Assembly (NCBI GenBank): GCA_036788295.1
Contig: DAIQNR010000020.1
Location: forward strand, 1 to 64,000
Direction: 5' to 3'
Origin: JAHQVK01 sp036788295
Lineage (GTDB): Bacteria > Myxococcota > Kuafuiibacteriia > Kuafuiibacteriales > Kuafuiibacteriaceae
DNA length: 64,000 bases
Under the pieces are notes generated by a model that worked only from the letters and a program-made list of their open reading frames with translations, did not search any database and was not told the DNA's origin. Positions 35,173-42,795 of the stretch are shown piece by piece. The first letter of the stretch is position 1. Each line of letters starts with the position of its first letter. The translations under genes and the position numbers were made by a program.

Positions 35173-35679
35173 ATGCGCTCCATGCCGCCCCCACTTCGCC
35201 ACGCCCGTCCGAGCAGCCGGTCCGAGTGGCGCGAGCCGCAGCGCTCGCGCGGCCGATCGGCGAGCGGCCGGGGGCCGAGGCGCGCGCTTCGGCTCCTCAC
35301 GTGGCTCGTGCTCGTCGGCTTGCTGGCGAGCGTGCTCGGGCACCTCGTCGGGGTGGAGCATCGGGTGGGGCTCGCCGGCGTCGAGCATGTGGACGATTGC
35401 CACCTCTCGGACACGGGCGCCGGAAAGGTCAGCCTGGGTTGCGAGCACGAGCACGAGCACCAGCTCTGCCCTCTGCTCGGGCTCCGGAGCCATCGGTCCG
35501 CCCCGACCCCTCTCTCCATCGGGCGCACGATCGGCCCCGCCGACCTCCCGGCGCTCCCGCTCCCGGCCGCAGCGTGTCCGGGCAGCGTGCTCGCTCGAGC
35601 CCCGAAGACCTCGCCTCCCGGCCTGACTGGAGCGGGGTCCCTCGCGCGGAGCCCCCGAGCCGCACCGCCCGAAGTCTAG
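35173..35679 (+). CDS. Membrane-anchored His/Cys-rich protein, DUF2946-like
   Basis: This 168-residue protein has a basic N-terminus, one membrane span (about 42-57, LTWLVLVGLLASVLGH), then an exported part with a Cys/His cluster (CEHEHEHQLC at about 90-99), and a Pro-rich C-terminus. Proteins of this type (short, one anchor, HxH and Cys clusters) often accompany metal-uptake TonB receptors. The two near ATGs are 35173 and 35182. Metal binding is inferred from composition. No enzyme motif is visible. Confidence 0.5.
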   Translation: MRSMPPPLRHARPSSRSEWREPQRSRGRSASGRGPRRALRLLTWLVLVGLLASVLGHLVGVEHRVGLAGVEHVDDCHLSDTGAGKVSLGCEHEHEHQLCPLLGLRSHRSAPTPLSIGRTIGPADLPALPLPAAACPGSVLARAPKTSPPGLTGAGSLARSPRAAPPEV

Positions 35680-35765
35680 TCCGGCGAGGGCCGGCGAATC
35701 GGAGCGGCGCCTCGGCTTGGGCGTCTGCGCACGGGGCTCTCTCCCCTCGGTCGATCACCCCAACC

Positions 35766-36045
35766 CTTGGCCCCGCTCTACGAGCGGGACCTTGGCCCCG
35801 CTCCTGGAGCGGGACCTTGGCCCCGCTCCTGGAGCGGGANNNNNNNNNNNNNNNNNNNNNNNNNNNNNNNNNNNNNNNNNNNNNNNNNNNNNNNNNNNNN
35901 NNNNNNNNNNNNNNNNNNNNNNNNNNNNNNNNNNNNNNNCGGGACCTTGGCCCCGCTCCTGGAGCGGGACCTTGGCCCCGCTCCTGGAGCGGGACCTTGG
36001 CCCCGCTCCTGGAGCGGGAATCTTGGCCCCGCTCCTGGAGCGGGA
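35766..36045 (+). repeat. Tandem 25-bp palindromic repeat array (gap inside)
   Basis: The unit is 25 bp with a 17-bp palindrome CCCGCTCC-T-GGAGCGGG (8-bp arms) and an 8-bp spacer. Units lie at 35766-35790, 35791-35815, 35816-35839, then after the N gap at 35946-35970, 35971-35995, 35996-36019 and 36022-36045. The first unit has the variant GCTCTACGAGC, which keeps the pairing. The last unit carries GGGAGGAG, apparently the ribosome-binding site of the His-rich lipoprotein. After allowing for the 55-nt overlap at the gap, at least five copies remain. No spacers exist, so it is not CRISPR. Confidence 0.85.
35840..35939. other. 100-N scaffold gap
   Basis: Exactly 100 N lie inside the palindromic repeat array. 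The 55 nt on each side (35785-35839 and 35940-35994) are identical, as expected for two contig ends sharing a k-mer overlap. Because the sequence is repetitive, the true copy number cannot be read from this assembly. Confidence 0.9.
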
Positions 36046-36057
36046 GGAGCTACGAGA

Positions 36058-36624
36058 ATGGACCTCAACCAGAATTCGATCGCCTCGCGGCGCAAGCTGC
36101 CCTTCACCTTACTGCGGCCGCTGGGGTTGTCCCTCGCCGCCGCCGCCCTCGCCTTCGCCGGCGCGTGCGGCGAGGACGAGCACGAGCACGAACACTCACC
36201 GATCGAGGAGCTCTGCGAGCACTTCGCCGACGGCCCGTTTCAGGCCGTGACGGCCAGCTCCGACGCGGCCAGCGCCCCCTCGGCGACGTTCGAGCACACC
36301 CGGGTCAACGTGACTCTCCCGGCGGGAGCGAGCATGAACGAGGGCTTCGTGCACCTCGACATGGAGGCCGCGGGCGACGTCCTGATCGGTCTCTCCCAGG
36401 CCGTACCTCTGCGGATGGCGCGCACCGGGGGGGCGGAGCTGATGCCCGAGCGCACCGAGATGGTGACCGAATGCGGCGAGGTCGCCGTGACCCACGTGTT
36501 CGACGTCGAGGTGGGGCGCTACGACCTCCAACTCGGCCCGACGAGCGAGTCGGTGGTCGGCATCGGCTTCGAGATGATGGGCGGGCATTCGGACCACGAC
36601 CACGACCACGACCACGGCGATTGA
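36058..36624 (+). CDS. His-rich metal-binding lipoprotein
   Basis: This 188-residue protein has a signal peptide with a lipobox (ALAFAGACG). An acidic His-rich segment (EDEHEHEHS) follows the cysteine, and a His/Asp tail (DHDHDHDHG) closes the protein. The middle is a beta-rich domain with Cys pairs (ELCEHF and TECGEV). Such tails bind zinc, nickel or copper and act as periplasmic metal buffers or chaperones. It is preceded by the palindromic array, which may regulate it, and followed by a strong hairpin. Confidence 0.7.
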   Translation: MDLNQNSIASRRKLPFTLLRPLGLSLAAAALAFAGACGEDEHEHEHSPIEELCEHFADGPFQAVTASSDAASAPSATFEHTRVNVTLPAGASMNEGFVHLDMEAAGDVLIGLSQAVPLRMARTGGAELMPERTEMVTECGEVAVTHVFDVEVGRYDLQLGPTSESVVGIGFEMMGGHSDHDHDHDHGD

Positions 36625-36632
36625 AGTCCGAA

Positions 36633-36670
36633 GGGCGGCGCGCTCGGCAGACCCGCCGAGCGCGCCGCCC
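36633..36670. terminator. Perfect 16-bp hairpin between convergent genes
   Basis: GGGCGGCGCGCTCGGC pairs perfectly with its complement across a 6-nt loop. It lies between the His-rich lipoprotein stop (36624) and the convergent Cys-rich lipoprotein stop (36705), so it can terminate both. No T-run follows. Confidence 0.6.
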
Positions 36671-36704
36671 GAGCGTCGCCACCCGTCCGCTCTCGAGCCG
36701 AAGC

Positions 36705-37259
36705 TCAGCCCGCTACGCAGCTATCCGGCGTCGAGCCGGGGACGTAACCGCGATGACAGACGCAGCCAGAAGAATACAGGTCCCCGTGGCCCGAGCACGG
36801 CGCCTCAGGGCGATCGTCCCAGCAAGTCGCGACCCCGGCGGCCTCATCGGCGAGGCAGCGCTTCAGGGTGCCGCAGGGCTCCCGCGCCAGCACGCCGCTC
36901 GTGCAGTTCAAGGCGGTGTTCCCCTCGCAGGTGAAGCTTCCCTCTTCGCAGCTCGCGTCGCCGTCGGTGCAGACGGCGCGACGGTCCGAGAGCTCGGTGC
37001 ACTCGAGACCGGCCTGCGCGCACTTGGCCCCGCCGTGGAAGTGGGAGGTGCCAAAGGCGTGGCACCAGATCACGTCCCCCCCGTCGCAGCGCTCCCAGCG
37101 GTCGCGGTCGTCGGTGCAGGCCCACGGCCCCTGAGGCTCGCTCACCGGATCGTCGCCGCAGGCGAGCCCCCCGGGCGCGGCGAGCCCGAGGGCGAGGGCG
37201 GTCCATGCGGCGGCGACCGTCCGCTTCGAAACGTGGGCTTGGCTCGATTGGGCTGCCAT
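36705..37259 (-). CDS. Cys-rich EGF-like lipoprotein
   Basis: This 184-residue protein has a lipoprotein signal (lipobox GGLACGDD) and then about 14 cysteines in short modules. The C-terminal part (CSGHGDLYSSGCVCHRGY) looks EGF-like. Modules with WxxC and DGD spacing (CTDGDASCEEGSFTCEG) are typical of secreted myxobacterial proteins. The ATG at 37259 gives a normal signal peptide; the longer frame to 37373 runs into the divergent gene. It could be a surface binding protein. It shares a 65-nt divergent promoter region with the TonB operon. Confidence 0.6.
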   Translation of the reverse strand: MAAQSSQAHVSKRTVAAAWTALALGLAAPGGLACGDDPVSEPQGPWACTDDRDRWERCDGGDVIWCHAFGTSHFHGGAKCAQAGLECTELSDRRAVCTDGDASCEEGSFTCEGNTALNCTSGVLAREPCGTLKRCLADEAAGVATCWDDRPEAPCSGHGDLYSSGCVCHRGYVPGSTPDSCVAG

Positions 37260-37282
37260 GGGAGCAGCATGCGGCTTTCGGC

Positions 37283-37309
37283 CTTTTTTCGCAATTCCAT
37301 TGCATTTGC
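37283..37309. promoter_or_regulatory. AT-rich divergent promoter region with 13-bp inverted repeat
   Basis: Between the divergent genes at 37259 and 37325 lies a short AT-rich block in otherwise very GC-rich DNA. It contains GCAAT-TCC-ATTGC (37291-37303), a possible operator half-site pair. A GGAGG at 37313 is the likely ribosome-binding site of the plus-strand gene. Regulator identity is unknown; a Fur/Zur-type repressor would fit the metal context. Confidence 0.4.
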
Positions 37310-37324
37310 TCGGGAGGACTCGGA

Positions 37325-38176
37325 ATGATCCAACGTAGGAGATCGATCGCCATGTCGCCGGAGCCGAGCGCACTGCCGCGCCGAAGGACCTCGATGCTCG
37401 GGGCCATCACCCTCGCCTTCGCGGCGGCCGCCGGCTGTGGAGGTCTCACCGCTGGGGACCTCATCACGTACGAGGTTGCGGCGGCGTCAACCACCGCCAC
37501 CGCTTCGCCTGAGCGCTTCCCCTCCGCGACCGCCTGGACCATCGAGCTCGACACCGCGCTCGTGCTCGTGGGCCCGGTGTATCTGTACGGCGGGGGCCAG
37601 CGCGCCGAGAGCTGGGGCCTCCCCGCTTGGCTCGGCCCCCGCGTCGCCTACGCCCACCCCGCCGACGCCACCTTCGACCGCGGTCCGGTCCTCGGCGACG
37701 TGCTCGATCAGTTCGTCGTGGACCTCCTGGACCCGAGTCCCACCTCGCTCGGGATCGTGCCCGGCGTCGCGGGGACGACGGCCACGATGGAGCTCCACCT
37801 GCACCCCGCGGGCTTCACCGCGCTCGGCTCACCGGTCGCCGAGCTCGAGCCGCTCGGCGGCGCGACCTTCCTGCTCGAAGGGAGGGCGAGCCGGGGCGAC
37901 GTCACCGTCCCCTTCTCCGCCCGCGGAGACCTCGTGGGGCAGCCGGCCCAGCGCGTGGTCGAGAGCGTCGAGGTCGGCGTGGAGCTGTCGGACAGGGGCG
38001 ACAGCCCCGGTCGCCTGATCATCCAGATCCGCGTCGACGAGTGGTTTCGATTCGTCGATTTCGCGCGCCTCGAGGACGTCCCGGACCCGTTCGCCCCCGA
38101 GACCGTGGCCGGCGCCGCCCTCCGACGAGGGATCCGGTCTCGCTTTGCCTACGGCGCCGAATGGAGGACCCCATGA
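37325..38176 (+). CDS. Lipoprotein, first gene of the TonB-type operon
   Basis: This 283-residue protein has a signal with a lipobox (AFAAAAGCGG) and then a beta-sandwich-like region with no recognised family. The ATG at 37325 has GGAGG 8 nt upstream; an alternative ATG is at 37352. The stop overlaps the next ATG by 4 nt (ATGA). As the first gene of the transport operon it may be an outer-membrane or periplasmic accessory protein. Surface lipoproteins are common partners of TonB receptors, but no function is known here. Confidence 0.6.
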   Translation: MIQRRRSIAMSPEPSALPRRRTSMLGAITLAFAAAAGCGGLTAGDLITYEVAAASTTATASPERFPSATAWTIELDTALVLVGPVYLYGGGQRAESWGLPAWLGPRVAYAHPADATFDRGPVLGDVLDQFVVDLLDPSPTSLGIVPGVAGTTATMELHLHPAGFTALGSPVAELEPLGGATFLLEGRASRGDVTVPFSARGDLVGQPAQRVVESVEVGVELSDRGDSPGRLIIQIRVDEWFRFVDFARLEDVPDPFAPETVAGAALRRGIRSRFAYGAEWRTP

Positions 38177-39114
38177 CTCGGATCGCTCGAAGGGCCGCGC
38201 CCCTCTGCCTCGCGCTCGGCGCCCTCGCCTGCACCGGCGAGGACGTCGCGGGGCAGGGCAACCTGCAGCTCTCGCTCAGCGGTGGGCTCGCCATGCGCGA
38301 GGGCTTCCCCCATGACGAGCCCGGCGTGGACCGGCTCGAGTTCGCCGAGGGTTGGGAGCTCGAGTTCGACAAGTACATCATCACCGTGGGCGAGATACGG
38401 GTCCGCGAGCAGCACGCGGACCAGACGGACGGCCCCGTGATCGCCAGCTGGGCTGGACCGGCCGTGGTCGACCTCATGCGGCCGCCCAGCGGGGTCGAGC
38501 TCACCACCCTGACCGATCTGCCGGCCACCCGCCACCACATCGGGCTCGACGTCGTGGACGCGACCGCAGGGACGGAGAACGTCTCCGCCTCGCAGGCCGA
38601 CTTTCAGACCATGGTGGACAACGGCTGGACCTTCTGGATGGCGGGGACGGCCACCCTCAGAGGAGGGTCCGGGACGAGCACCGCCGTTCGCTTCTCGGTG
38701 GGCTTCTCCGCGCCCACGCGCTTCCGCCGCTGCAGCAACGGGGTCGACGGGACCCGGGGCATCGCCATCCCCAACGCGAGCACCGTCGGCGCCTCCGTGT
38801 ACCCCCACAGCGTGCACCTGTTCTGGGACGTGCTGCTGCAGGGCGAGACCCGGCTCCGCTTCGATCCATGGGCGGCCGTCGCCGGACCGGACGGCGTGGT
38901 GACGGCGGAGGGCCTAGCCCAGCAGGACCTCCTCGATCTGCGGGACGCGAGCGGCGCCCGGCTGATGGATCCCGTGACTAAAAGCCCCGTGCGCTACGAC
39001 GACGGGGGGCTCCTGCCCCCGGACCAGCTGACCCTGCTCGGGTACGTCGTGTACGGCTTTCGCCAGAGCATTCACTTCAACGGGCTCGGCTTCTGCTCCT
39101 GGGAGCCGCTCTGA
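38173..39114 (+). CDS. Lipoprotein, second gene of the TonB-type operon
   Basis: This 313-residue protein has a lipobox (LGALACTGE) and a beta-rich domain. Notable segments are FDKYIITVGEIRV, a membrane-proximal strand pair, and VYPHSVHLFWDVLL. No enzymatic motif or known family is recognised. Overlap with the upstream lipoprotein gene and the short 49-nt gap to the DUF3450 gene place it in the same operon. It could be a ligand-binding or receptor-assembly factor. Confidence 0.6.
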   Translation: MTRIARRAAPLCLALGALACTGEDVAGQGNLQLSLSGGLAMREGFPHDEPGVDRLEFAEGWELEFDKYIITVGEIRVREQHADQTDGPVIASWAGPAVVDLMRPPSGVELTTLTDLPATRHHIGLDVVDATAGTENVSASQADFQTMVDNGWTFWMAGTATLRGGSGTSTAVRFSVGFSAPTRFRRCSNGVDGTRGIAIPNASTVGASVYPHSVHLFWDVLLQGETRLRFDPWAAVAGPDGVVTAEGLAQQDLLDLRDASGARLMDPVTKSPVRYDDGGLLPPDQLTLLGYVVYGFRQSIHFNGLGFCSWEPL

Positions 39115-39163
39115 CTCCGCGCTCGCCTGCGCGGCGGCCCTCGTGTAGCCGAGGCCGAGCGTC

Positions 39164-39940
39164 ATGCGCGCACGCCTGATCCTCTCCGTCGCGGCGCTCG
39201 CCGCCCCCACCGGCGCCCTCGCCCAGCCCTCCGCGAACGGCGATGCGCCGGTCGCCGACGCGGCCCGCCGGGTCGCCGAGCTACGGGTGACGGTGGACGA
39301 CCTCGCCGCCCTGGTCGCGGCCGAGCGCGCCGGGCTTCAAGAGGACCGCCGGCGCTACGCGGACGAGGCGCGCGAGCTACAGCTCGGCGCCGTGCGCACC
39401 CGGGCCCGCGTCGAGGCTCTACGGGGGGAGCTGCGTGGCCTCGAGGCAGCCGCCTCCGCGCGGCGCAGCGAGGCCCAGGCGGTCTTGCCCGCGCTCCTCT
39501 CGGCCGTCGCCGAGCTGAGACGCCAGGTCGAAGAGGGGCTCCCCATCCGGACCGAGGCGCGGCTGCGCGAGCTCGATGAGCTGCGCCGCGGGCTCGAGGC
39601 CGAGACCCTCGCCCCGGACCGCGCTGCCAACCGCCTCTGGCGCTTCATCCGGGCCGAGCGGCGCCTGGCGGAGACCAGCGGCCGGGACCGGCGCGCGATC
39701 CCGGTCGAAGGCGCGACGATCATGGCGGAGGTGGCGCGGCTGGGGCTCGTCGCCCTCCTGTTCCGGCTCCCGGACGGCCGCGCCGGATACACCCGCCCCG
39801 GCCCGACGGGCTATCGCTTCGTGCTGACCGAGGACCGATCCGAGCGCACCGCCATCGACGCCACCCTGGACGCCCTCGGCCGAGGGCGGAGCCCCGGTCG
39901 GCTCGAGGTGCCGGCGGACGCGCTCGTGGAGGCCCGATGA
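39164..39940 (+). CDS. DUF3450 protein of TonB2-type system
   Basis: This 258-residue periplasmic protein has a signal peptide (1-20), a coiled coil (about 34-150), and a C-terminal domain with GLVALLFRLPDGRAGYTRPG. That order matches DUF3450, the first gene of Vibrio/Shewanella TonB2 clusters. Its stop overlaps the next ATG by 4 nt. The partner is thought to contact the extended ExbB-like protein encoded next. Its exact role is unknown. Confidence 0.75.
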   Translation: MRARLILSVAALAAPTGALAQPSANGDAPVADAARRVAELRVTVDDLAALVAAERAGLQEDRRRYADEARELQLGAVRTRARVEALRGELRGLEAAASARRSEAQAVLPALLSAVAELRRQVEEGLPIRTEARLRELDELRRGLEAETLAPDRAANRLWRFIRAERRLAETSGRDRRAIPVEGATIMAEVARLGLVALLFRLPDGRAGYTRPGPTGYRFVLTEDRSERTAIDATLDALGRGRSPGRLEVPADALVEAR

Positions 39941-41190
39941 AGGCGTTCCTCCTCCTCGCACTCCTCTCCTCGGAGCCCGATCTCGAGGCTGCCCTGCAGG
40001 GGGAGGCGACCGCCCTCGACCTCGAGCGCCGAGCCCTCGAGACCCGCCTCGGGGAGCTGCGGGAGGCGCGCCGAGCCGCAGGCGCCGAGGGCCGCGCCGA
40101 GGTCGAGGCGGCGGCCCGGCAGCTCGAGGGGCTGCGGGCCGAGGCCGCCCGGCTCGAGGCCGAGCTCGGGGCAGCGGCGGCGGCACCGGACGAGCCCATC
40201 GGGTTCGGCGCCCTCTTCCAGGAGGCGCGGGAGACCCTGGAGGCAGACATCCCCGAGGACCCAGAGGCTCCCGAGGCCCTCGAGCGGCTGTTCGGGGCCG
40301 CGGTGACCGCCCTCGAGCGGGCGCGCAGCCTGCACGAGGACCCGGAGCGCTTCTTCGGGCCGAGCGGCCGGGAGGTGGAGGGCGTCGTCCTCCACGCGGG
40401 CGCCCTGACCGCCTTTGGGCGCGCCCCCGGGGGCCTCGAGGGCCCCTTGGTCCGGCTGGAGGGCGGCTGGACCCTCGTCGAAGGAGCCGACGTGAGCCGC
40501 GTGTTCGGAGGCGACGGCCCGCGCGTGGTGCCGCTCGCGGTCGACCCGGCCGCCCTCGAGGACCGGGGAGGGACCGGGGTCCTCGACCGGATCGCGGCCG
40601 GCGGTCCGCTCGCCTGGCCGATCCTCGGGCTCGGACTGCTCGTGGGCCTGGTCTTCCTCGAGCGGGTCCTCGCCCTCGGCCTCGCCAGTCGCAACGACGC
40701 CGAGCGCGAGGAGGCGCTCCTTGCCGCGGCGGCGGGCGACCCCGAGGCGCCGCTGCCGGCGTCGATCGCGTCCGGGGGCACTGGGGTGGCGCGGGTGGCG
40801 CAGGCTTGCTTGCGCCATGGGGGTGCCTCCCGAGAGGCCCGCGCAGAGCTCGTCCAGAGCGTCCTCGTGGCGCAGGTGGCCCGGATGGAGCGCCGGCTGT
40901 CGCTCCTGAAGCTCATCGCCGCGGTGGCCCCGCTGCTCGGGCTGCTCGGCACGGTGATGGGCATGATCGAGACCTTCGACGTCATCAGCGTCTACGGCTC
41001 CGGAGACGCTTCGCGCCTGTCCGGCGGGATCTCGAAGGCCCTCGTGACCACCGAGCTCGGGCTCCTGGTCGCCGTCCCGACCCTCTTTTTGCACGGAGCG
41101 CTGGCGAGCTGGGTGGACCGCCTGGTCGATCGCCTCGAGCGGGTGGCGCGGGACCTCCCCGCGCTGCTGGAGTCGGAGGCCGGGCCGTGA
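39937..41190 (+). CDS. MotA/TolQ/ExbB protein with N-terminal extension (TtpC-like)
   Basis: This 417-residue protein has a periplasmic coiled-coil N-terminal region (1-220) before three membrane spans of a proton-channel domain. The signature LLGLLGTVMGMIETFDVISV and TELGLLVAVPTLFLHG mark TolQ/ExbB. The long N-terminal extension is the hallmark of TtpC in Vibrio TonB2 systems, needed for some receptors. It is the larger of two adjacent ExbB-like subunits. Stop and next start overlap (GTGA). Confidence 0.85.
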   Translation: MKAFLLLALLSSEPDLEAALQGEATALDLERRALETRLGELREARRAAGAEGRAEVEAAARQLEGLRAEAARLEAELGAAAAAPDEPIGFGALFQEARETLEADIPEDPEAPEALERLFGAAVTALERARSLHEDPERFFGPSGREVEGVVLHAGALTAFGRAPGGLEGPLVRLEGGWTLVEGADVSRVFGGDGPRVVPLAVDPAALEDRGGTGVLDRIAAGGPLAWPILGLGLLVGLVFLERVLALGLASRNDAEREEALLAAAAGDPEAPLPASIASGGTGVARVAQACLRHGGASREARAELVQSVLVAQVARMERRLSLLKLIAAVAPLLGLLGTVMGMIETFDVISVYGSGDASRLSGGISKALVTTELGLLVAVPTLFLHGALASWVDRLVDRLERVARDLPALLESEAGP

Positions 41191-41738
41191 CCACCGCCGC
41201 GCTCGCCTTCCTCGCCGCCGGGGGCCCCATCCTGTGGCTCCTGCTCCTGCTCGGCGGCGCGCTCGGGTTCTCCGTCACGCTCCGGGCCCTGCTCCTGCGC
41301 CGGGGCACCGCGGACCCGCTCGAGCGCCTGCTCGACCGCCCCCCGCCCGGCCGGGAGGGCGTGCTCGTGGCCGCAGCGGAGATCTTGGGGCAGCCGCAGC
41401 GCGGCCCCAGGGACGACGTCGCCCGCCGCAACTCGCTGTCTCGGCTCGACGCGGGGCTCGGGCGCTTCCGGCGGACGGTGCGCACCTTGAACGCCACCGC
41501 CCCCATGCTCGGCCTGCTCGGCACCGTCAGCGGGATGGTCCAGACCTTCTCCGCGCTGGGCACGGAGGACGCCTCCACCGGCGTGGCCGCCGGGATCGCG
41601 GAGGCCTTGTTGACGACCGAGGTCGGGCTCGCCCTCGCCATCCCCGGGCTCTTCTTCGGGACCTGGCTGGATCGGCGGGAGGAGCGGCTGCGCCAGGAGC
41701 TCGCGGAGCTCGCGCGACTCTCCGGAGGGCGGACGTGA
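41187..41738 (+). CDS. exbB: ExbB-type proton channel subunit
   Basis: This 183-residue protein has three membrane spans and the ExbB signature LLGTVSGMVQTFSAL and TTEVGLALAIPGLFFG. It would form the pentameric inner-membrane channel that energises TonB using proton motive force. It begins with GTG in a 4-nt overlap with the TtpC-like gene and ends overlapping exbD. Typical ExbB is about 175-240 residues, so it is complete. Confidence 0.88.
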   Translation: MTTAALAFLAAGGPILWLLLLLGGALGFSVTLRALLLRRGTADPLERLLDRPPPGREGVLVAAAEILGQPQRGPRDDVARRNSLSRLDAGLGRFRRTVRTLNATAPMLGLLGTVSGMVQTFSALGTEDASTGVAAGIAEALLTTEVGLALAIPGLFFGTWLDRREERLRQELAELARLSGGRT

Positions 41739-42151
41739 GCCGCCGGCTGCTCCGGAGGGGACGAGGCGAGGACGAGGGCGAGGGCGTCAACCTGTCCCCG
41801 CTCGTAGACATGACCTTCCTCCTCCTCATCTTCTTCGTGGTCAGCTCCACCCTGGTCGACGATGTCGAGATCCCGATCGAGCGCCCAGGGGCCGCGAGCG
41901 GGAGCTCGGTCGAGTCGAGGGCGATCCGGGTCGCGGTGACCCGCGAGGAGACGGTGGCGGTGGAAGGGGAGCCGGTGCCGCGGTGGATGGTGGAGGCGCG
42001 GGTCCGTCACGTCCTCGGCGGCCATCCGACCGGCCGCATCCTGGTCGTCGCGGACCGGCGCGTGGAGGCCGAGCTCCTCGTGGACGTCGTCGACCAGTGC
42101 CGGCTCGCTGGGGCGCGGCACGTGGCGGTCGCGGTGAAGGAGGGCCCGTGA
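41735..42151 (+). CDS. exbD: ExbD-type subunit
   Basis: This 138-residue protein has one membrane span. The conserved proton-carrying Asp25 sits in NLSPLVDMTFLLLIFFVV, and the periplasmic C-terminal domain follows (about 50-138). It pairs with ExbB and the TtpC-like protein to power TonB. Starts and stops overlap with both neighbours (GTGA). Confidence 0.9.
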   Translation: MSRRLLRRGRGEDEGEGVNLSPLVDMTFLLLIFFVVSSTLVDDVEIPIERPGAASGSSVESRAIRVAVTREETVAVEGEPVPRWMVEARVRHVLGGHPTGRILVVADRRVEAELLVDVVDQCRLAGARHVAVAVKEGP

Positions 42152-42795
42152 CCGCGCTTTCCATCCGGCCCCGCCATTTTGCCCTCGCTGCACTCGCGGG
42201 GCTGAGCCTCGACCTGGCCCTCGTCCTCGCCTTCGCCGGGGCAGCGGTCCAGCCGGCGCCCCGGGCCGCGCCGAGCCCGCCGGAGGTGAGCTTCGAGGTC
42301 GCGCCGCCCCCGCCCGAGCCGATTCGGCCCTCGCGCCCGGACCGTCCGAGCACGCCTGCGGCCGCCGAGGCGCCCGCTGCCCGGGCGGAGCTCCGGGCTC
42401 CGGAGCTGCCGTCCGCCTTCCTGGATCCGGGCGTCGGCCCCCCGGACTCCGATCTCGGGCCCCCCGTGCGGGGCCCAACCGAAGGCGAGGCCGCGGCCCC
42501 CCGCGTGAAGTCGGCGGAGGAGGTCAGCGAGCCGCCCCGGGTCCTGCAACGCCGCTTGCCCCGCTACCCCGCGGCCGCCGCCGCGAGCGGGACGGAGGGC
42601 GTCGTCGTCCTCCGCCTCCTCATCGACGCGACGGGGCGGGTCGCCCGGGCGCAGGTGATCGAGGCCCGGCCGCCCGGGGTGTTCGAGCAGGCCGCGCTCG
42701 CCGCCATCCGCGAGTGGTCCTTTTCGCCGGCTCGAGACGGCGGAGCGCGCGTCCCCGTCCTCGCCACGAAGACGCTGAGGTTCGAGCTCCGATGA
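42148..42795 (+). CDS. tonB: TonB energy-transducing protein
   Basis: This 215-residue protein has a single N-terminal membrane span (about 10-34), a Pro/Glu-rich periplasmic linker (about 40-120), and a C-terminal TonB domain. The domain starts at LPRYPAAAAASGTEGVVVLR and contains GVFEQAALAAIREWSFSPA, typical of TonB. It transmits energy to the receptors, presumably the one encoded two genes downstream. It overlaps exbD and the TPR gene. Confidence 0.88.
   Translation: MTALSIRPRHFALAALAGLSLDLALVLAFAGAAVQPAPRAAPSPPEVSFEVAPPPPEPIRPSRPDRPSTPAAAEAPAARAELRAPELPSAFLDPGVGPPDSDLGPPVRGPTEGEAAAPRVKSAEEVSEPPRVLQRRLPRYPAAAAASGTEGVVVLRLLIDATGRVARAQVIEARPPGVFEQAALAAIREWSFSPARDGGARVPVLATKTLRFELR

Noticed and set aside
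35766..36045. CRISPR array
   Set aside because: Units are contiguous 25-bp repeats with only 8 bp between palindromes, and have no unique spacers or cas genes.
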